This document shows positions 25,229 through 35,342 of a stretch of DNA of 64,000 nucleotides, piece by piece. Location of the stretch: assembly GCF_013408685.1 (NCBI RefSeq), contig NZ_JACBZY010000001.1, positions 992,001-1,056,000 of the forward strand. The letters run 5' to 3'. The stretch comes from Schumannella luteola. GTDB lineage: Bacteria; Actinomycetota; Actinomycetes; Actinomycetales; Microbacteriaceae. The position numbers were made by a program, and so were the translations under genes. The notes under the pieces are model-generated. The model was not told the DNA's origin. It did no database searches and saw only the letters and a list, made by a program, of their open reading frames with translations. Every line of letters starts with the position of its first letter. The stretch's first letter is position 1.

Positions 25229-28200
25229 ATGCCCTCGAGCCGTGCCGGTGTGCTGAGAGGTGCGGTCGCAGCCGCTCTCGGCGCCGCACTCGTCGCTTCC
25301 GCGGCCCTCACTGCGTCGCCCGCCCTCGCCAGCACTGACGGCACGGGTGTCGTCATCAACGAGGCCTACCTGAAGGGCGGCAGCGCCAACGCCCCCTTCA
25401 GCAAGAAGTTCGTCGAGCTGTACAACAGCGGTGACAGTGCGGTGAACCTCACCGGATGGTCGCTGCAGTACCGCTCGGCCACGGGCGCCGGCGCCCCGAG
25501 CGCGAACTTCGCGCTCGACGGCACGATCGCCCCGAAGGACTACTTCCTGGTCCAGTTCACGGGCAACGGCACGACCGGCGCTGACCTCGCGGGCTCCGAC
25601 CAGCAGGGCGGCGGATTCAATGCCAGCGGCACGACCGGCACCATCTGGCTCGCCAAGACCACGGCGGCGCTGACCCTGCCGACCGGCTCGGTCACCGGCA
25701 ACCCGCAGGTCGCCGACCTCATCGGCTACGGCGCCTCGAACACCTTCGAGGGATCGGTTGTCGCGGTCGACGGCGCGAACGGCGTGCCGAACTCGCTGAA
25801 CCGCGACGCGGCCCACAAGGACACCGACGTCAACTCGGCCGACATCACGAACCAGGGCACCCCGACCCCGCAGAAGTCGGGCACGACCCCGACCGACCCG
25901 GGCACCGGCACCCCGACTGACCCCGGCACGGGCACCCCGACCGACCCCGGCACGGGCACCCCGACCGACCCGGGCACGGTCACCGCGATCAAGGACATCC
26001 AGGGCACGACCGACACCTCGCCGCTCGCCGGCCAGACGGTCACCACGCAGGGCGTCGTCACCGCGACGTACGCGACCGGCGGATTCAACGGCTACACCAT
26101 CCAGACGGAGGGCACCGGCGGCGACGTCGACCTCGCCACCCACAAGGCCTCGGATGCGATCTACATCTACTCGGCCTCGACCGTCGGCAGCGTGAAGATC
26201 GGCGACCTCGTGCAGGTCACCGGCGCCGTCAGCGAGTTCAAGGGCTCGACCGACAGCCGCTCGCTCACCGAGATCACCGTCTCGAGCGCGGCCGGCCTGA
26301 AGAACCTCGGCGCCGCGACCGCTCCGGTCACGCCGGCGAAGGTCGGCTTCCCGGCCACCGACGACCAGCGCGAGTCGCTCGAGAGCATGCTCGTGCTGCC
26401 GCAGGGCGACTTCACGGTCAGCAACACCTACTCGACCAACCAGTACGCCGAGATCGGCCTGGCGTCGGGCACGACCCCGCTCATCACCCCGACCGAGATC
26501 GCACGCCCCGGCACCGCCGAGTACACGGCGGCGGTCGCGGACAACGCGAAGCGCGGCGTGACCCTCGACGACGGCGCGAGCATCAACTTCCTCGCGAGCG
26601 GCAACGGCGGCAACAAGGACATCCCGCTGCCGTACCTGACCAAGGACAACCACATCAGCGTGGGCGCCGCGGCGACCTTCACCTCCCCGGTGATCTTCGA
26701 CTGGCGCAACAACACCTGGAAGTTCCAGCCGACCACGCAGCTCACCGCCGCCGGCACGGCCCCGGCCACGTTCTCGAACGTGCTGACCCCGGCGCCGAAG
26801 ACCCTCAACGGCGACCTGCGCATCTCGAGCTTCAACGTGCTCAACTACTTCCCCACCACGGGCGACTCGGTCGCGGGCTGCAACTCGGCCTACACCGACC
26901 GCGCGGGCAACAAGGTCACCGTGAACAGCTGCGGCGACTCCGGCCCCCGCGGCGCCTGGGACGCGGCGAACCTGAAGCGTCAGCAGGACAAGATCGTCAC
27001 CGCGATCAACAAGCTGACCGCCGACGTCGTCTCGCTCGAGGAGATCGAGAACTCGGTCAAGTTCGGCAAGGACCGCGACTTCGCGCTCAAGACCCTGACC
27101 GACGCGCTCAACGCGGCCGCCGGCACGGATGAGTGGGCCTACGTCCCCTCGCCCGCCGCCGACAAGCTGCCGGCCCTCGGCTCGCAGGACGTCATCCGCA
27201 CCGCCTTCATCTACAAGAAGGCCAGCGTCGAGACGGTCGGCGACTCGGTCGTGCTGACCGACAGCGCCGCGTTCACGAACGCCCGCCAGCCGCTCGCCCA
27301 GGGCTTCAAGGTCAAGGGCGCGAGCGACGCGACCGCGTTCCTCGCGATCGTGAACCACTTCAAGTCGAAGGGCTCGGGATCGGGCGCCGACGCCGACCAG
27401 AACGACGGACAGGGCGCCTCGAACGCCTCGCGCGTCGCTCAGGCGAAGGCCCTGCTGCAGTTCGCGAGCGACCGTCAGAGCGCCACGAGCATCAAGCGCG
27501 TGTTCCTGCTCGGCGACTTCAACGCCTACGGCAAGGAAGACCCGATCCAGGCGCTCGTCGACGGCGGCTACACCGACCTCGGACCGCTCTCGGGCAAGTA
27601 CAGCTACTCGTTCAGCGGTCAGAGCGGCTCGCTCGACCACATCCTCACCAACGCGGCCGGCAAGGCCTCGGTGACGGGCACCGACATCTGGAACATCAAC
27701 TCCGGCCAGTCGATCGCCTACGAGTACAGCCGCTACAACTACAACGCGACGAACTTCTACACGGCCGACCAGTACCGCGCGAGCGACCACGACCCGGTCA
27801 TCGTCGGACTGTCGCTCAAGGCCGCGCCCATCAAGCTGAACCTGCTGAACATCAACGACTTCCACGGTCGCATCGATGCCAACACGGTGAAGTTCGCGGG
27901 CACGATCGAGAAGCTGAAGAAGGATGCCGGCGAGTCGAACACCCTGTTCCTCTCCGACGGCGACAACATCGGCGCCTCGCTCTTCGCCTCGTCGTCGCAG
28001 CAGGACCAGCCCACGATCGACGTGCTGAACGCGCTGGGCCTCACGGCCTCGGCGGTGGGCAACCACGAATTCGACGGCGGCTTCAGCGACCTCACCGATC
28101 GCGTGATCGGCAAGGACACGAAGAACGCCAAGTGGGACTACCTCGGCGCGAACGTCTACAAGAAGGGCACGAAGACCCCGGCCCTGCAGGAGTACTCGAT

Positions 28201-31200
28201 CCAGACGGTGAACGGCCTCAAGGTCGCCATCGTCGGCGCGGTCACGCAGGAGACCCCGGCCCTCGTCACCCCGACCGGCATCAAGGACCTCGACTTCGGA
28301 GACCCGGTCGAGGCCGTCAACCGCGTCGCGACGCAGCTCACCGATGGTGACGCCGCCAACGGCGAGGCGGATGTCGTCATCGCCGAGTACCACGAGGGCG
28401 CCGGCTTCGGCACCCCCGACGGCGCGACGATCGACAAGGAGATCGCCGCCGGCGGCGCCTTCGCCGACATCGTGACGAAGACGAGCCCCAAGGTGGCCGC
28501 GATCTTCACGGGTCACACGCACAAGCAGTACGCGTGGGATGCCCCGATCACCGGCCAGCCCGGCAAGACCCGTCCGGTTCTCCAGACGGGCAGCTACGGC
28601 GAGAACATCGGCCAGACCGTTCTGACGATCGACCCCGACACCAAGTCGGTGACGACCTACTCGGTCGGCAACGTCGCCCGCGTCACGACGGCCGACGCCG
28701 ACCTGGTGAACGCCTACCCGCGCGTCGCGCAGGTCAAGACGATCGTGGATGCCGCGCTCGCCAAGGCCGCCGAGATCGGCAACCAGCCGGTCGGCGCCGC
28801 GACCGCTCCCATCACGACGGCCTACATCGCCGCCGCCCGTGACGACCGCGGCAGCGAGTCGACGCTCGGCAACCTGGTCGCCGACTCGCTCGTGTCGAGC
28901 CTCAAGTCGGCCGACCGCGGCGCCGCCACCATCGGCGTCGTGAACCCGGGTGGTCTGCGCGCGGACTTCACCAAGGCCGGCACGATCACCTACGCCGACG
29001 CCAACGCGGTGCTGCCCTTCGTGAACAACCTCTGGACGACCACCCTCACGGGTGCGCAGTTCAAGGCGGCGCTCGAGCAGCAGTGGCAGACCAACGCCGA
29101 CGGGACGGTGCCCTCGCGCAGCTTCCTCAAGCTCGGTCTGTCGAAGAACGTGTCGTACACCTACGACCCGAACGCGGCCCGCGGCTCGCACATCACGAGC
29201 ATCACCATCGACGGCAAGGCGTACGACCCCGCGGCGAACTACCGCATCGGATCGTTCAGCTTCCTGCTCGCCGGCGGTGACAACTTCCGCGAGTTCGCGA
29301 ACGGCAAGGACACCAAGGACTCCGGTCTGATCGACCGCGACGCCTGGATCGACTACCTGAAGGCGAACAACCCCGTCTCGCCCGACTTCGCGCGTCGCTC
29401 CGCCGCGGTCACCGGTCTCCCGGCCGGCAGCCTGCAGCAGGGCGCGAAGCTGCCGCTCACCGTCTCGTCGCTCGACCTGACCTCGCTCGGCAGCCCCGCG
29501 AACACCTCGCTCGAGATCAGCTTCGCCGGTTCGAAGGACGCGGTTCAGACCGCGACCGTCGCCAACGGCGCGGCCACCCCGACCGTGACGGTGCCGAAGG
29601 ACGTGACGGGCGCATCCACGCTCACGATCGTCGCGAAGCCCTCGGGCACGACCATCACCATCCCCGTCACGGTGGAGAAGACGGTCGTTCCCCCGGTGAA
29701 GCTCAACCTGCTGAACATCAACGACTTCCACGGTCGCATCGATGCCAACACGGTCAAGTTCGCCGGCACGATCGAGAAGCTCAAGGCCGAGGCCGGGGCG
29801 GGCAACTCGCTCTTCCTCTCCGACGGCGACAACATCGGCGCCTCGCTCTTCGCCTCGGCGTCGCAGCAGGACCAGCCCACGATCGACGTGCTCAACGCGC
29901 TCGGACTGCAGGCCTCCGCGGTCGGCAACCACGAGTTCGACCAGGGCTACGCCGACCTCACCGGTCGCGTGAAGAACGCCGCCAAGTGGGACTACCTGGG
30001 TGCCAACGTCTACGAGAAGGGCACGACGACCCCGGCGCTGCCGGAGTACAAGGTCATCGAGGTCAACGGCCTGAAGGTCGCCGTCATCGGCGCCGTCACG
30101 CAGGAGACCGGCACCCTGGTGTCGCCCGCCGGCATCGAGGGTCTCGAGTTCGGAGACCCGGTGGATGCGGTCAACCGCGTCGCCACGAAGCTCACCGACG
30201 GCGACCTCAGCAACGGCGAGGCCGACGTGCTGATCGCGGAGTACCACGAGGGAGCCGGCTTCGGCACCCCCGAGGGCGCCACGATCGAGAAGGAGATCGC
30301 CTCGGGCGGCGCCTTCGCGAAGATCGTGACCGCGACGAGCCCCAAGGTGGCGGCGATCTTCACGGGTCACACGCACAAGCAGTACGCGTGGGATGCCCCG
30401 ATCACCGGCCAGGCGGGCAAGACCCGTCCGGTTCTGCAGACCGGCAGCTACGGCGAGAACATCGGCCAGACGGTTCTGACGATCGACCCGGAGTCGAAGA
30501 GCGTGCTCTCGTACACCACGGCGAACGTCGCCCGCGTCACGACCGACGACGCCGCTCTGGTGAGCGCGTACCCGGCCGTCGCCGACGTCAAGAAGATCGT
30601 CGACAAGGCCCTCGCTGACGCGAAGGTCATCGGCAGCCAGGTGATCGGCAAGACCACGGCTCCGATCACGACCGCCTTCTCGGGTGGTGCGCGTGACGAC
30701 CGCGCGAGCGAGTCGACCCTGGGCAACCTGGTCGCCGACTCCCTCGTGGCCAGCCTCAAGTCGGCCGACCGCGGCGGCGCCGAGATCGGCGTCGTCAACC
30801 CCGGCGGCCTGCGTGCCGACCTCCCGGCGGGCGACGTGACCTACGAGCAGGCCAACGCGGTGCTGCCCTTCGTGAACAACCTCTGGACCACGTCGCTCAC
30901 CGGCGCCCAGTTCAAGACGGTTCTCGAGGAGCAGTGGCAGACCAACGCCGACGGAACGGTTCCCTCGCGTCCGTTCCTGAAGCTGGGCCTGTCGAAGAAC
31001 GTCGCCTACACCTACGACCCGAACGCGGCTCGCGGCTCGCACATCACGAGCATCACCGTGAACGGCAAGGCGATCGACCCGGCTGCGACCTACCGCATCG
31101 GCACGTTCAGCTTCCTGACCTCGGGCGGAGACAACTTCCGCACCCTGGCTCTGGGCTCGGCTGCACGTGACTCGGGTCTGGTCGACCGCGACGCGTGGAT

Positions 31201-32083
31201 CGACTACCTGACGGCGAACAAGCCGGTCTCGCCCGACTTCGCCCGCCGCTCGGCGGTTCTGACCGGCACGCCCACGGGCGAGCAGGAGCAGGGCTCGCAG
31301 TTCACGGTGAACGTCGCGCAGCTCGACCTCACCTCGCAGGGCAGCCCGGTCAACACCGAGCTCACCGCGACCTGGGCCGGCTCGACCGCCGCACCGCAGA
31401 CCTTCCCGGTCTCGGCGGGCGCCGCGACGGCCACGATCACGGTGCCGAAGGATGTCTTCGGGGCCCAGTTCGTGACGCTCACCGCGACGGAGAGCGGCAC
31501 GAAGGTGCTGGTGCCGGTCACGGTCAAGCAGGCCGTCGTCATCCCGCCGACCGACCCGACCGAGCCGACGACGCCCCCGGTGGGCGCCGACGACAGCAAG
31601 CTGACGATCGACCTGCAGGGCAAGATCACGATCGACATCACCTCGGCGAAGCCGGGCGCGACGATCAAGATCTACGTCGGCATCGAGTTCGCCGGCACCT
31701 GGGTCTCGGCCTGGCTGCACTCGACCCCGGTCGCCCTGGGCGGCTGGCAGCAGGTGGCGCCGGACGGCACCATCTCGGTGACGATCCCGACCGACGCCCC
31801 CGCCGGTGACCACCGCATCGCGGTTCAGGATGCGCAGGGCAACGTGCTCGGCTGGACGGCCTTCACCGTCCTGGCCGCGGCCGACCCCGGCACCCCGGGC
31901 GCCGGCAACGGCGGCACGGGCTCGACCGGCTCCGGCTCGTCGAACGCGACCGCCTCGGGCTCGCGCGGCCTCGCCGCGACGGGTGTCGACGCCACGGCCG
32001 GCATGATCGGCGCCCTGGCGCTGCTCCTGGCCGGTGCGGCCCTGGTGGTCATCCGCCGTCGCCGCGCCGCGGTCGAGCGGTAA
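25229..32083 (+). CDS. Giant cell-wall nuclease/5'-nucleotidase with duplicated module
   Basis: 2,284 residues, secreted and wall-anchored. Signal peptide 1-35; lamin-tail domain (about 36-150, 'VINEAYLKGGS', 'FVELYNSGDSAVNLTGWSL'); four TPTDPGT[GV] units (220-251); OB-like region (about 255-350); endonuclease/exonuclease/phosphatase domain (about 527-865, 'ISSFNVLNYF', 'YRASDHDPVIVG'), as in ExeM/NucH nucleases. Two 5'-nucleotidase modules follow, starting near 869 and 1490. Each has 'NDFHGRID', 'SDGDNIGAS', 'GNHEFD', 'GHTHKQYAWD' and 'NPGGLRAD', so all metal ligands are present in both, and each ends in a beta-sandwich. Sorting signal 'LAATG' is near 2248. It probably degrades extracellular DNA/nucleotides for phosphate. 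AAGGAG precedes the ATG. Confidence 0.93.
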   Translation: MPSSRAGVLRGAVAAALGAALVASAALTASPALASTDGTGVVINEAYLKGGSANAPFSKKFVELYNSGDSAVNLTGWSLQYRSATGAGAPSANFALDGTIAPKDYFLVQFTGNGTTGADLAGSDQQGGGFNASGTTGTIWLAKTTAALTLPTGSVTGNPQVADLIGYGASNTFEGSVVAVDGANGVPNSLNRDAAHKDTDVNSADITNQGTPTPQKSGTTPTDPGTGTPTDPGTGTPTDPGTGTPTDPGTVTAIKDIQGTTDTSPLAGQTVTTQGVVTATYATGGFNGYTIQTEGTGGDVDLATHKASDAIYIYSASTVGSVKIGDLVQVTGAVSEFKGSTDSRSLTEITVSSAAGLKNLGAATAPVTPAKVGFPATDDQRESLESMLVLPQGDFTVSNTYSTNQYAEIGLASGTTPLITPTEIARPGTAEYTAAVADNAKRGVTLDDGASINFLASGNGGNKDIPLPYLTKDNHISVGAAATFTSPVIFDWRNNTWKFQPTTQLTAAGTAPATFSNVLTPAPKTLNGDLRISSFNVLNYFPTTGDSVAGCNSAYTDRAGNKVTVNSCGDSGPRGAWDAANLKRQQDKIVTAINKLTADVVSLEEIENSVKFGKDRDFALKTLTDALNAAAGTDEWAYVPSPAADKLPALGSQDVIRTAFIYKKASVETVGDSVVLTDSAAFTNARQPLAQGFKVKGASDATAFLAIVNHFKSKGSGSGADADQNDGQGASNASRVAQAKALLQFASDRQSATSIKRVFLLGDFNAYGKEDPIQALVDGGYTDLGPLSGKYSYSFSGQSGSLDHILTNAAGKASVTGTDIWNINSGQSIAYEYSRYNYNATNFYTADQYRASDHDPVIVGLSLKAAPIKLNLLNINDFHGRIDANTVKFAGTIEKLKKDAGESNTLFLSDGDNIGASLFASSSQQDQPTIDVLNALGLTASAVGNHEFDGGFSDLTDRVIGKDTKNAKWDYLGANVYKKGTKTPALQEYSIQTVNGLKVAIVGAVTQETPALVTPTGIKDLDFGDPVEAVNRVATQLTDGDAANGEADVVIAEYHEGAGFGTPDGATIDKEIAAGGAFADIVTKTSPKVAAIFTGHTHKQYAWDAPITGQPGKTRPVLQTGSYGENIGQTVLTIDPDTKSVTTYSVGNVARVTTADADLVNAYPRVAQVKTIVDAALAKAAEIGNQPVGAATAPITTAYIAAARDDRGSESTLGNLVADSLVSSLKSADRGAATIGVVNPGGLRADFTKAGTITYADANAVLPFVNNLWTTTLTGAQFKAALEQQWQTNADGTVPSRSFLKLGLSKNVSYTYDPNAARGSHITSITIDGKAYDPAANYRIGSFSFLLAGGDNFREFANGKDTKDSGLIDRDAWIDYLKANNPVSPDFARRSAAVTGLPAGSLQQGAKLPLTVSSLDLTSLGSPANTSLEISFAGSKDAVQTATVANGAATPTVTVPKDVTGASTLTIVAKPSGTTITIPVTVEKTVVPPVKLNLLNINDFHGRIDANTVKFAGTIEKLKAEAGAGNSLFLSDGDNIGASLFASASQQDQPTIDVLNALGLQASAVGNHEFDQGYADLTGRVKNAAKWDYLGANVYEKGTTTPALPEYKVIEVNGLKVAVIGAVTQETGTLVSPAGIEGLEFGDPVDAVNRVATKLTDGDLSNGEADVLIAEYHEGAGFGTPEGATIEKEIASGGAFAKIVTATSPKVAAIFTGHTHKQYAWDAPITGQAGKTRPVLQTGSYGENIGQTVLTIDPESKSVLSYTTANVARVTTDDAALVSAYPAVADVKKIVDKALADAKVIGSQVIGKTTAPITTAFSGGARDDRASESTLGNLVADSLVASLKSADRGGAEIGVVNPGGLRADLPAGDVTYEQANAVLPFVNNLWTTSLTGAQFKTVLEEQWQTNADGTVPSRPFLKLGLSKNVAYTYDPNAARGSHITSITVNGKAIDPAATYRIGTFSFLTSGGDNFRTLALGSAARDSGLVDRDAWIDYLTANKPVSPDFARRSAVLTGTPTGEQEQGSQFTVNVAQLDLTSQGSPVNTELTATWAGSTAAPQTFPVSAGAATATITVPKDVFGAQFVTLTATESGTKVLVPVTVKQAVVIPPTDPTEPTTPPVGADDSKLTIDLQGKITIDITSAKPGATIKIYVGIEFAGTWVSAWLHSTPVALGGWQQVAPDGTISVTIPTDAPAGDHRIAVQDAQGNVLGWTAFTVLAAADPGTPGAGNGGTGSTGSGSSNATASGSRGLAATGVDATAGMIGALALLLAGAALVVIRRRRAAVER
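25886..25981. repeat. 24-base tandem repeat (TPTDPGTG)
   Basis: Four copies of a 24-base unit in the nuclease gene, the last ending in Val instead of Gly; a flexible linker. Confidence 0.9.
27832..31270. repeat. Internal duplication of the 5'-nucleotidase module
   Basis: The segment starting at 27832 is repeated from 29698 (offset about 1,866 bases). Long stretches are identical in DNA, for example around 27850-27880 against 29710-29740, while other parts differ mainly at third positions. Both copies keep the catalytic motifs. Confidence 0.9.
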
Positions 32084-32104
32084 CCTCGCCTCACCCCGCA
32101 CGCG

Positions 32105-32138
32105 AAGCGGCCCGTCCCCGACCGGGGGCGGGCCGCTT
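32105..32138. terminator. Terminator hairpin after the nucleotidase gene
   Basis: 15-base stem (32105-32119 and 32124-32138) with one G-T pair, loop GACC, followed by CCGCGTTCTCC. Confidence 0.85.
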
Positions 32139-32157
32139 CCGCGTTCTCCCGCTGGCT

Positions 32158-32229
32158 TCTCCGCGAAAGTACGTGCTTTGCGGGGCCGGACCAGCTCGGG
32201 CGACGACAAACTGCGTACTCTCGCGGAGA
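32158..32229. repeat. Intergenic palindrome, family B, copy 1
   Basis: 72 bases; arms TCTCCGCGAAAGTACG and CGTACTCTCGCGGAGA match at 15 of 16 positions. A second member of the same length is at 43576. Confidence 0.75.
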
Positions 32230-32298
32230 CGATGCGGCCGAACGTGGGCGTCCCCTCCGTAGGTGCTGAACCGCCTGCGGGCGCGGGGCGGAGCTTCC

Positions 32299-32304
32299 TA
32301 GCGT
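32299..32304 (+). promoter_or_regulatory. Candidate -10 element (TAGCGT)
   Basis: TAGCGT about 50 bases before the GTG of the MscS gene, giving a leader that contains AGGAGG. Confidence 0.4.
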
Positions 32305-32354
32305 GGATGCGGCGGCCTGTCGCCGAACACGGGTCGCCGAAGGAGGTCCCACCC

Positions 32355-33607
32355 GTGACGCACCCCGTGCTCGCCGTATCCGCATCCGCATCCGCTCAGT
32401 CCGCCGCCATGCCCGCCGCCGCCCCGCTCATCCCGGTGCCGTCGTGGCCGGCCTTCGCGATCGCGGTCGCCGTCGCGATCGTCGTGGCGCTCATCATCAC
32501 GGTCGTCGTGACCCTGCCGGTGCGCCTGCTCGCGAAGCGCCGCCAGTGGGAGCCGACCGCGCTGCGCCGCATCCGCCGACCGTTCCGGGTGCTGCTGCTC
32601 GTGATCCTCCTGTGGTCGGCCGTCGAGGTCGCGTTGCCTGAGCGCACGTGGCTGCCGCGCCTCGAGCACGGCGCGAAGATCCTCGTGATCGCGGCGACCG
32701 CCTGGCTGATCGCCGGAGCGGTGTCCGCGGCGCTCGGCGGGGTGCTCGCGCGCTACCCCACCGACGTGGAGGACAACCGGGTCGCCCGCCGCATCCGCAC
32801 CCAGGTGCTGTTGCTGCGCCGCATCTCGATGGTCGTGCTCGTCGTGATCGCGGTCGGCGCGATCCTGCTGACCTTCCCCGGCGTCGAGGCGCTCGGCGGC
32901 AGTCTGCTCGCCTCGGCCGGGCTGGTCAGCGTCGTCGCGGGCCTCGCCGCGCAGTCGACGTTGGCCAATCTCTTCGCGGGCGTGCAGCTGGCGTTCTCGG
33001 ATGCGATCCGCGTCGATGACGTCGTCGTGGTCGAGACGCAGTGGGGCCGCATCGAGGAGATCACGCTGAGCTACGTCGTCGTGCACCTCTGGGACGACCG
33101 CCGACTCGTGCTGCCGAGCACCTACTTCACGACCACGCCCTTCGAGAACTGGACTCGGCACAGCAGCGACCTGCTCGGCGCGGTCGAGTTCGACCTCGAC
33201 TGGGGCGTGAGCCCGACGGCCATGCGCGACGAGCTCGACTTCGTGCTCAGCCGCACCGAGCTCTGGGACCGCCGCACGAAGGTGCTGCAGGTCACGGATG
33301 CCGTGGGCGGCCAGGTGCACGTGCGCATCCTCGTCTCGGCGAAGAACGCCGGAGACCTCTTCGACCTGCGCTGCTACGTGCGCGAGCAGCTCGTGGAGTG
33401 GGTGCGGCACAGCGAGCCCGCCGGGCTGCCGCGTCAGCGGGTCGAGATGGTGGATGCCGCGCCGGCCCGCCGCCGCGAGCCCCCGGCCGACACGGGCGGC
33501 CTGTTCACGGGCTCAGCCGACGCCGAGAGGCGCGGGCTGAGCTTCACGCAGGCGATCCCGCTGCCCGACCCCGTCCACGTGCAGGCGGACGCCGAGGCGC
33601 GCGAGCG

Positions 33608-33611
<4 letters not shown>
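32355..33611 (+). CDS. MscS family mechanosensitive ion channel
   Basis: 418 residues. Four to five hydrophobic segments precede the MscS core: the pore helix '[20 protein letters not shown]' (about 178-197) with the Gly/Ala zipper, then '[24 protein letters not shown]', the beta domain '[29 protein letters not shown]' in pieces, and a cytoplasmic alpha/beta domain to about 370. The tail is disordered. The GTG was chosen because AGGAGG lies eight bases before it. Its TAG stop overlaps the purQ stop on the other strand (CTAG at 33608-33611). Role: release of solutes on osmotic downshock (family knowledge). Confidence 0.93.
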
Positions 33612-34306
<695 letters not shown>

Positions 34307-34311
34307 GGCGG

Positions 34312-34557
34312 TTACTCCGCGACCCGCACGCTGACGACGTCTTCGATGACGCCGTTGCTCAGCAGCTCGTCGGCCAGCTCGCGGGCTTCGGCGAGCACGG
34401 CATCCGTGACCTCGTCGACGGTGAGCTCGAAGCGCTTGCCGATGCGCACGCCGCTGAAGTGGCTGCGACCCTGCTTGCCGAGGGTGGTGGCGACGGCCTT
34501 GCCGGCCGGGTCGAGCAGCTCCGCCTTGGGCATGACCTCGACGACGATGGTGGGCAC
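34312..34557 (-). CDS. purS: Phosphoribosylformylglycinamidine synthase subunit PurS
   Basis: 81 residues; small structural subunit that bridges PurQ and PurL. The sequence has the family pattern: '[21 protein letters not shown]' in its first 21 residues (first strand and the LDPxG turn), 'VRIGKRFEL' and a final 'IEDVVSVRV'. It is the first gene of a purS-purQ operon. Confidence 0.96.
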   Translation of the reverse strand: MPTIVVEVMPKAELLDPAGKAVATTLGKQGRSHFSGVRIGKRFELTVDEVTDAVLAEARELADELLSNGVIEDVVSVRVAE

Positions 34558-34645
34558 AGATCACTCCGTCAGTTCAGGGGAGGGGATGCGGCCATCCTAC
34601 CGGCGCTCGCGGGGTGACAGGATCGCGCGGCGACGACCGGGCTGC

Positions 34646-35323
34646 TCAGTCGCGCAGCACGGCGGCGACGCTCTGAGCGAGGCGGGTGTAACCGGCGGCA
34701 TCCGGGTGGAAGCGGTCGGCGGTGGATGCGCTGGCGCCGTCGATGCCGGGCGCGAGTCGGGCGCCCCACTGCCGGCACACACGCCCGGCGGCGCGGCGCA
34801 GTCCGGCGGCGTGCGCGCCGAGGGCGAAGCGCAGCGGCTGCGGCAGCACCGCGAAGCGCTCGAAGTGCGGCGGCGCGACGACGAACACGCGGCGCCCGAG
34901 CCGATGCGCCTGCAGGGTGCGCACGATCGTCGTGAGGTCGCGGGCGAAGGCGCGCGTCGATCGCAGCTTCATCGCGTCGTTCCAGCCGACGACCACGACG
35001 ACGATGGATGCGGTGCTCGCCGCCGCACGGTCGAGGAACTCGGCGCGCACCTCGGCCGCCGTGGCGCCGTTGCGCCCGAGGGCGAGCACAGCACCGATCC
35101 CGAGCTCCCGTGCGAGAGCCGCCGCCGGCGCATCCTCGACCCGGTCCACTCCGGTGCCGATCGCCGTCGAGTCGCCGAGCACGAGCACCTCGAGTCGCGG
35201 ATCGGCGAGGGCGGCGGCATCCGGTTCCGTCGTCGGCGCCGCGAGCCGAGGCGTCGCCGCGCTCAGCCGTCGCCCCTGCGGCACGATCACCGGCGCGAGC
35301 AGCGCCGCCCACAGTCGCGTCAC
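34646..35323 (-). CDS. SGNH/GDSL family hydrolase
   Basis: 225 residues. Catalytic blocks of an SGNH esterase/lipase are present: 'VLVLGDSTAIGTGV' (about 47-60; block I, Ser), 'GRNGATAAEV' (block II region, Gly/Asn), 'VVVGWNDAMK' (block III, G-x-N-D) and 'TADRFHPDAAGY' near the end (block V, D-x-x-H). There is no signal peptide; the first residues are only mildly hydrophobic. The GTG start is 20 bases after the stop of the upstream GH18-like gene, so they may be co-transcribed. The substrate is unknown. Confidence 0.9.
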   Translation of the reverse strand: MTRLWAALLAPVIVPQGRRLSAATPRLAAPTTEPDAAALADPRLEVLVLGDSTAIGTGVDRVEDAPAAALARELGIGAVLALGRNGATAAEVRAEFLDRAAASTASIVVVVVGWNDAMKLRSTRAFARDLTTIVRTLQAHRLGRRVFVVAPPHFERFAVLPQPLRFALGAHAAGLRRAAGRVCRQWGARLAPGIDGASASTADRFHPDAAGYTRLAQSVAAVLRD

Positions 35324-35342
35324 GCGCGCATCCGATCCATGG

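Noticed and set aside
25193-32209. 2,338-codon open frame on the minus strand across the nucleotidase gene
   Set aside because: It mirrors the codon structure of the plus-strand gene, is full of Arg/Val/Gly low complexity and has no domain; at this GC content antisense frames stay open by chance.
34562-34645. Purine riboswitch upstream of purS
   Set aside because: The gap is short and shows no purine-riboswitch core; PurSQ control is not readable.
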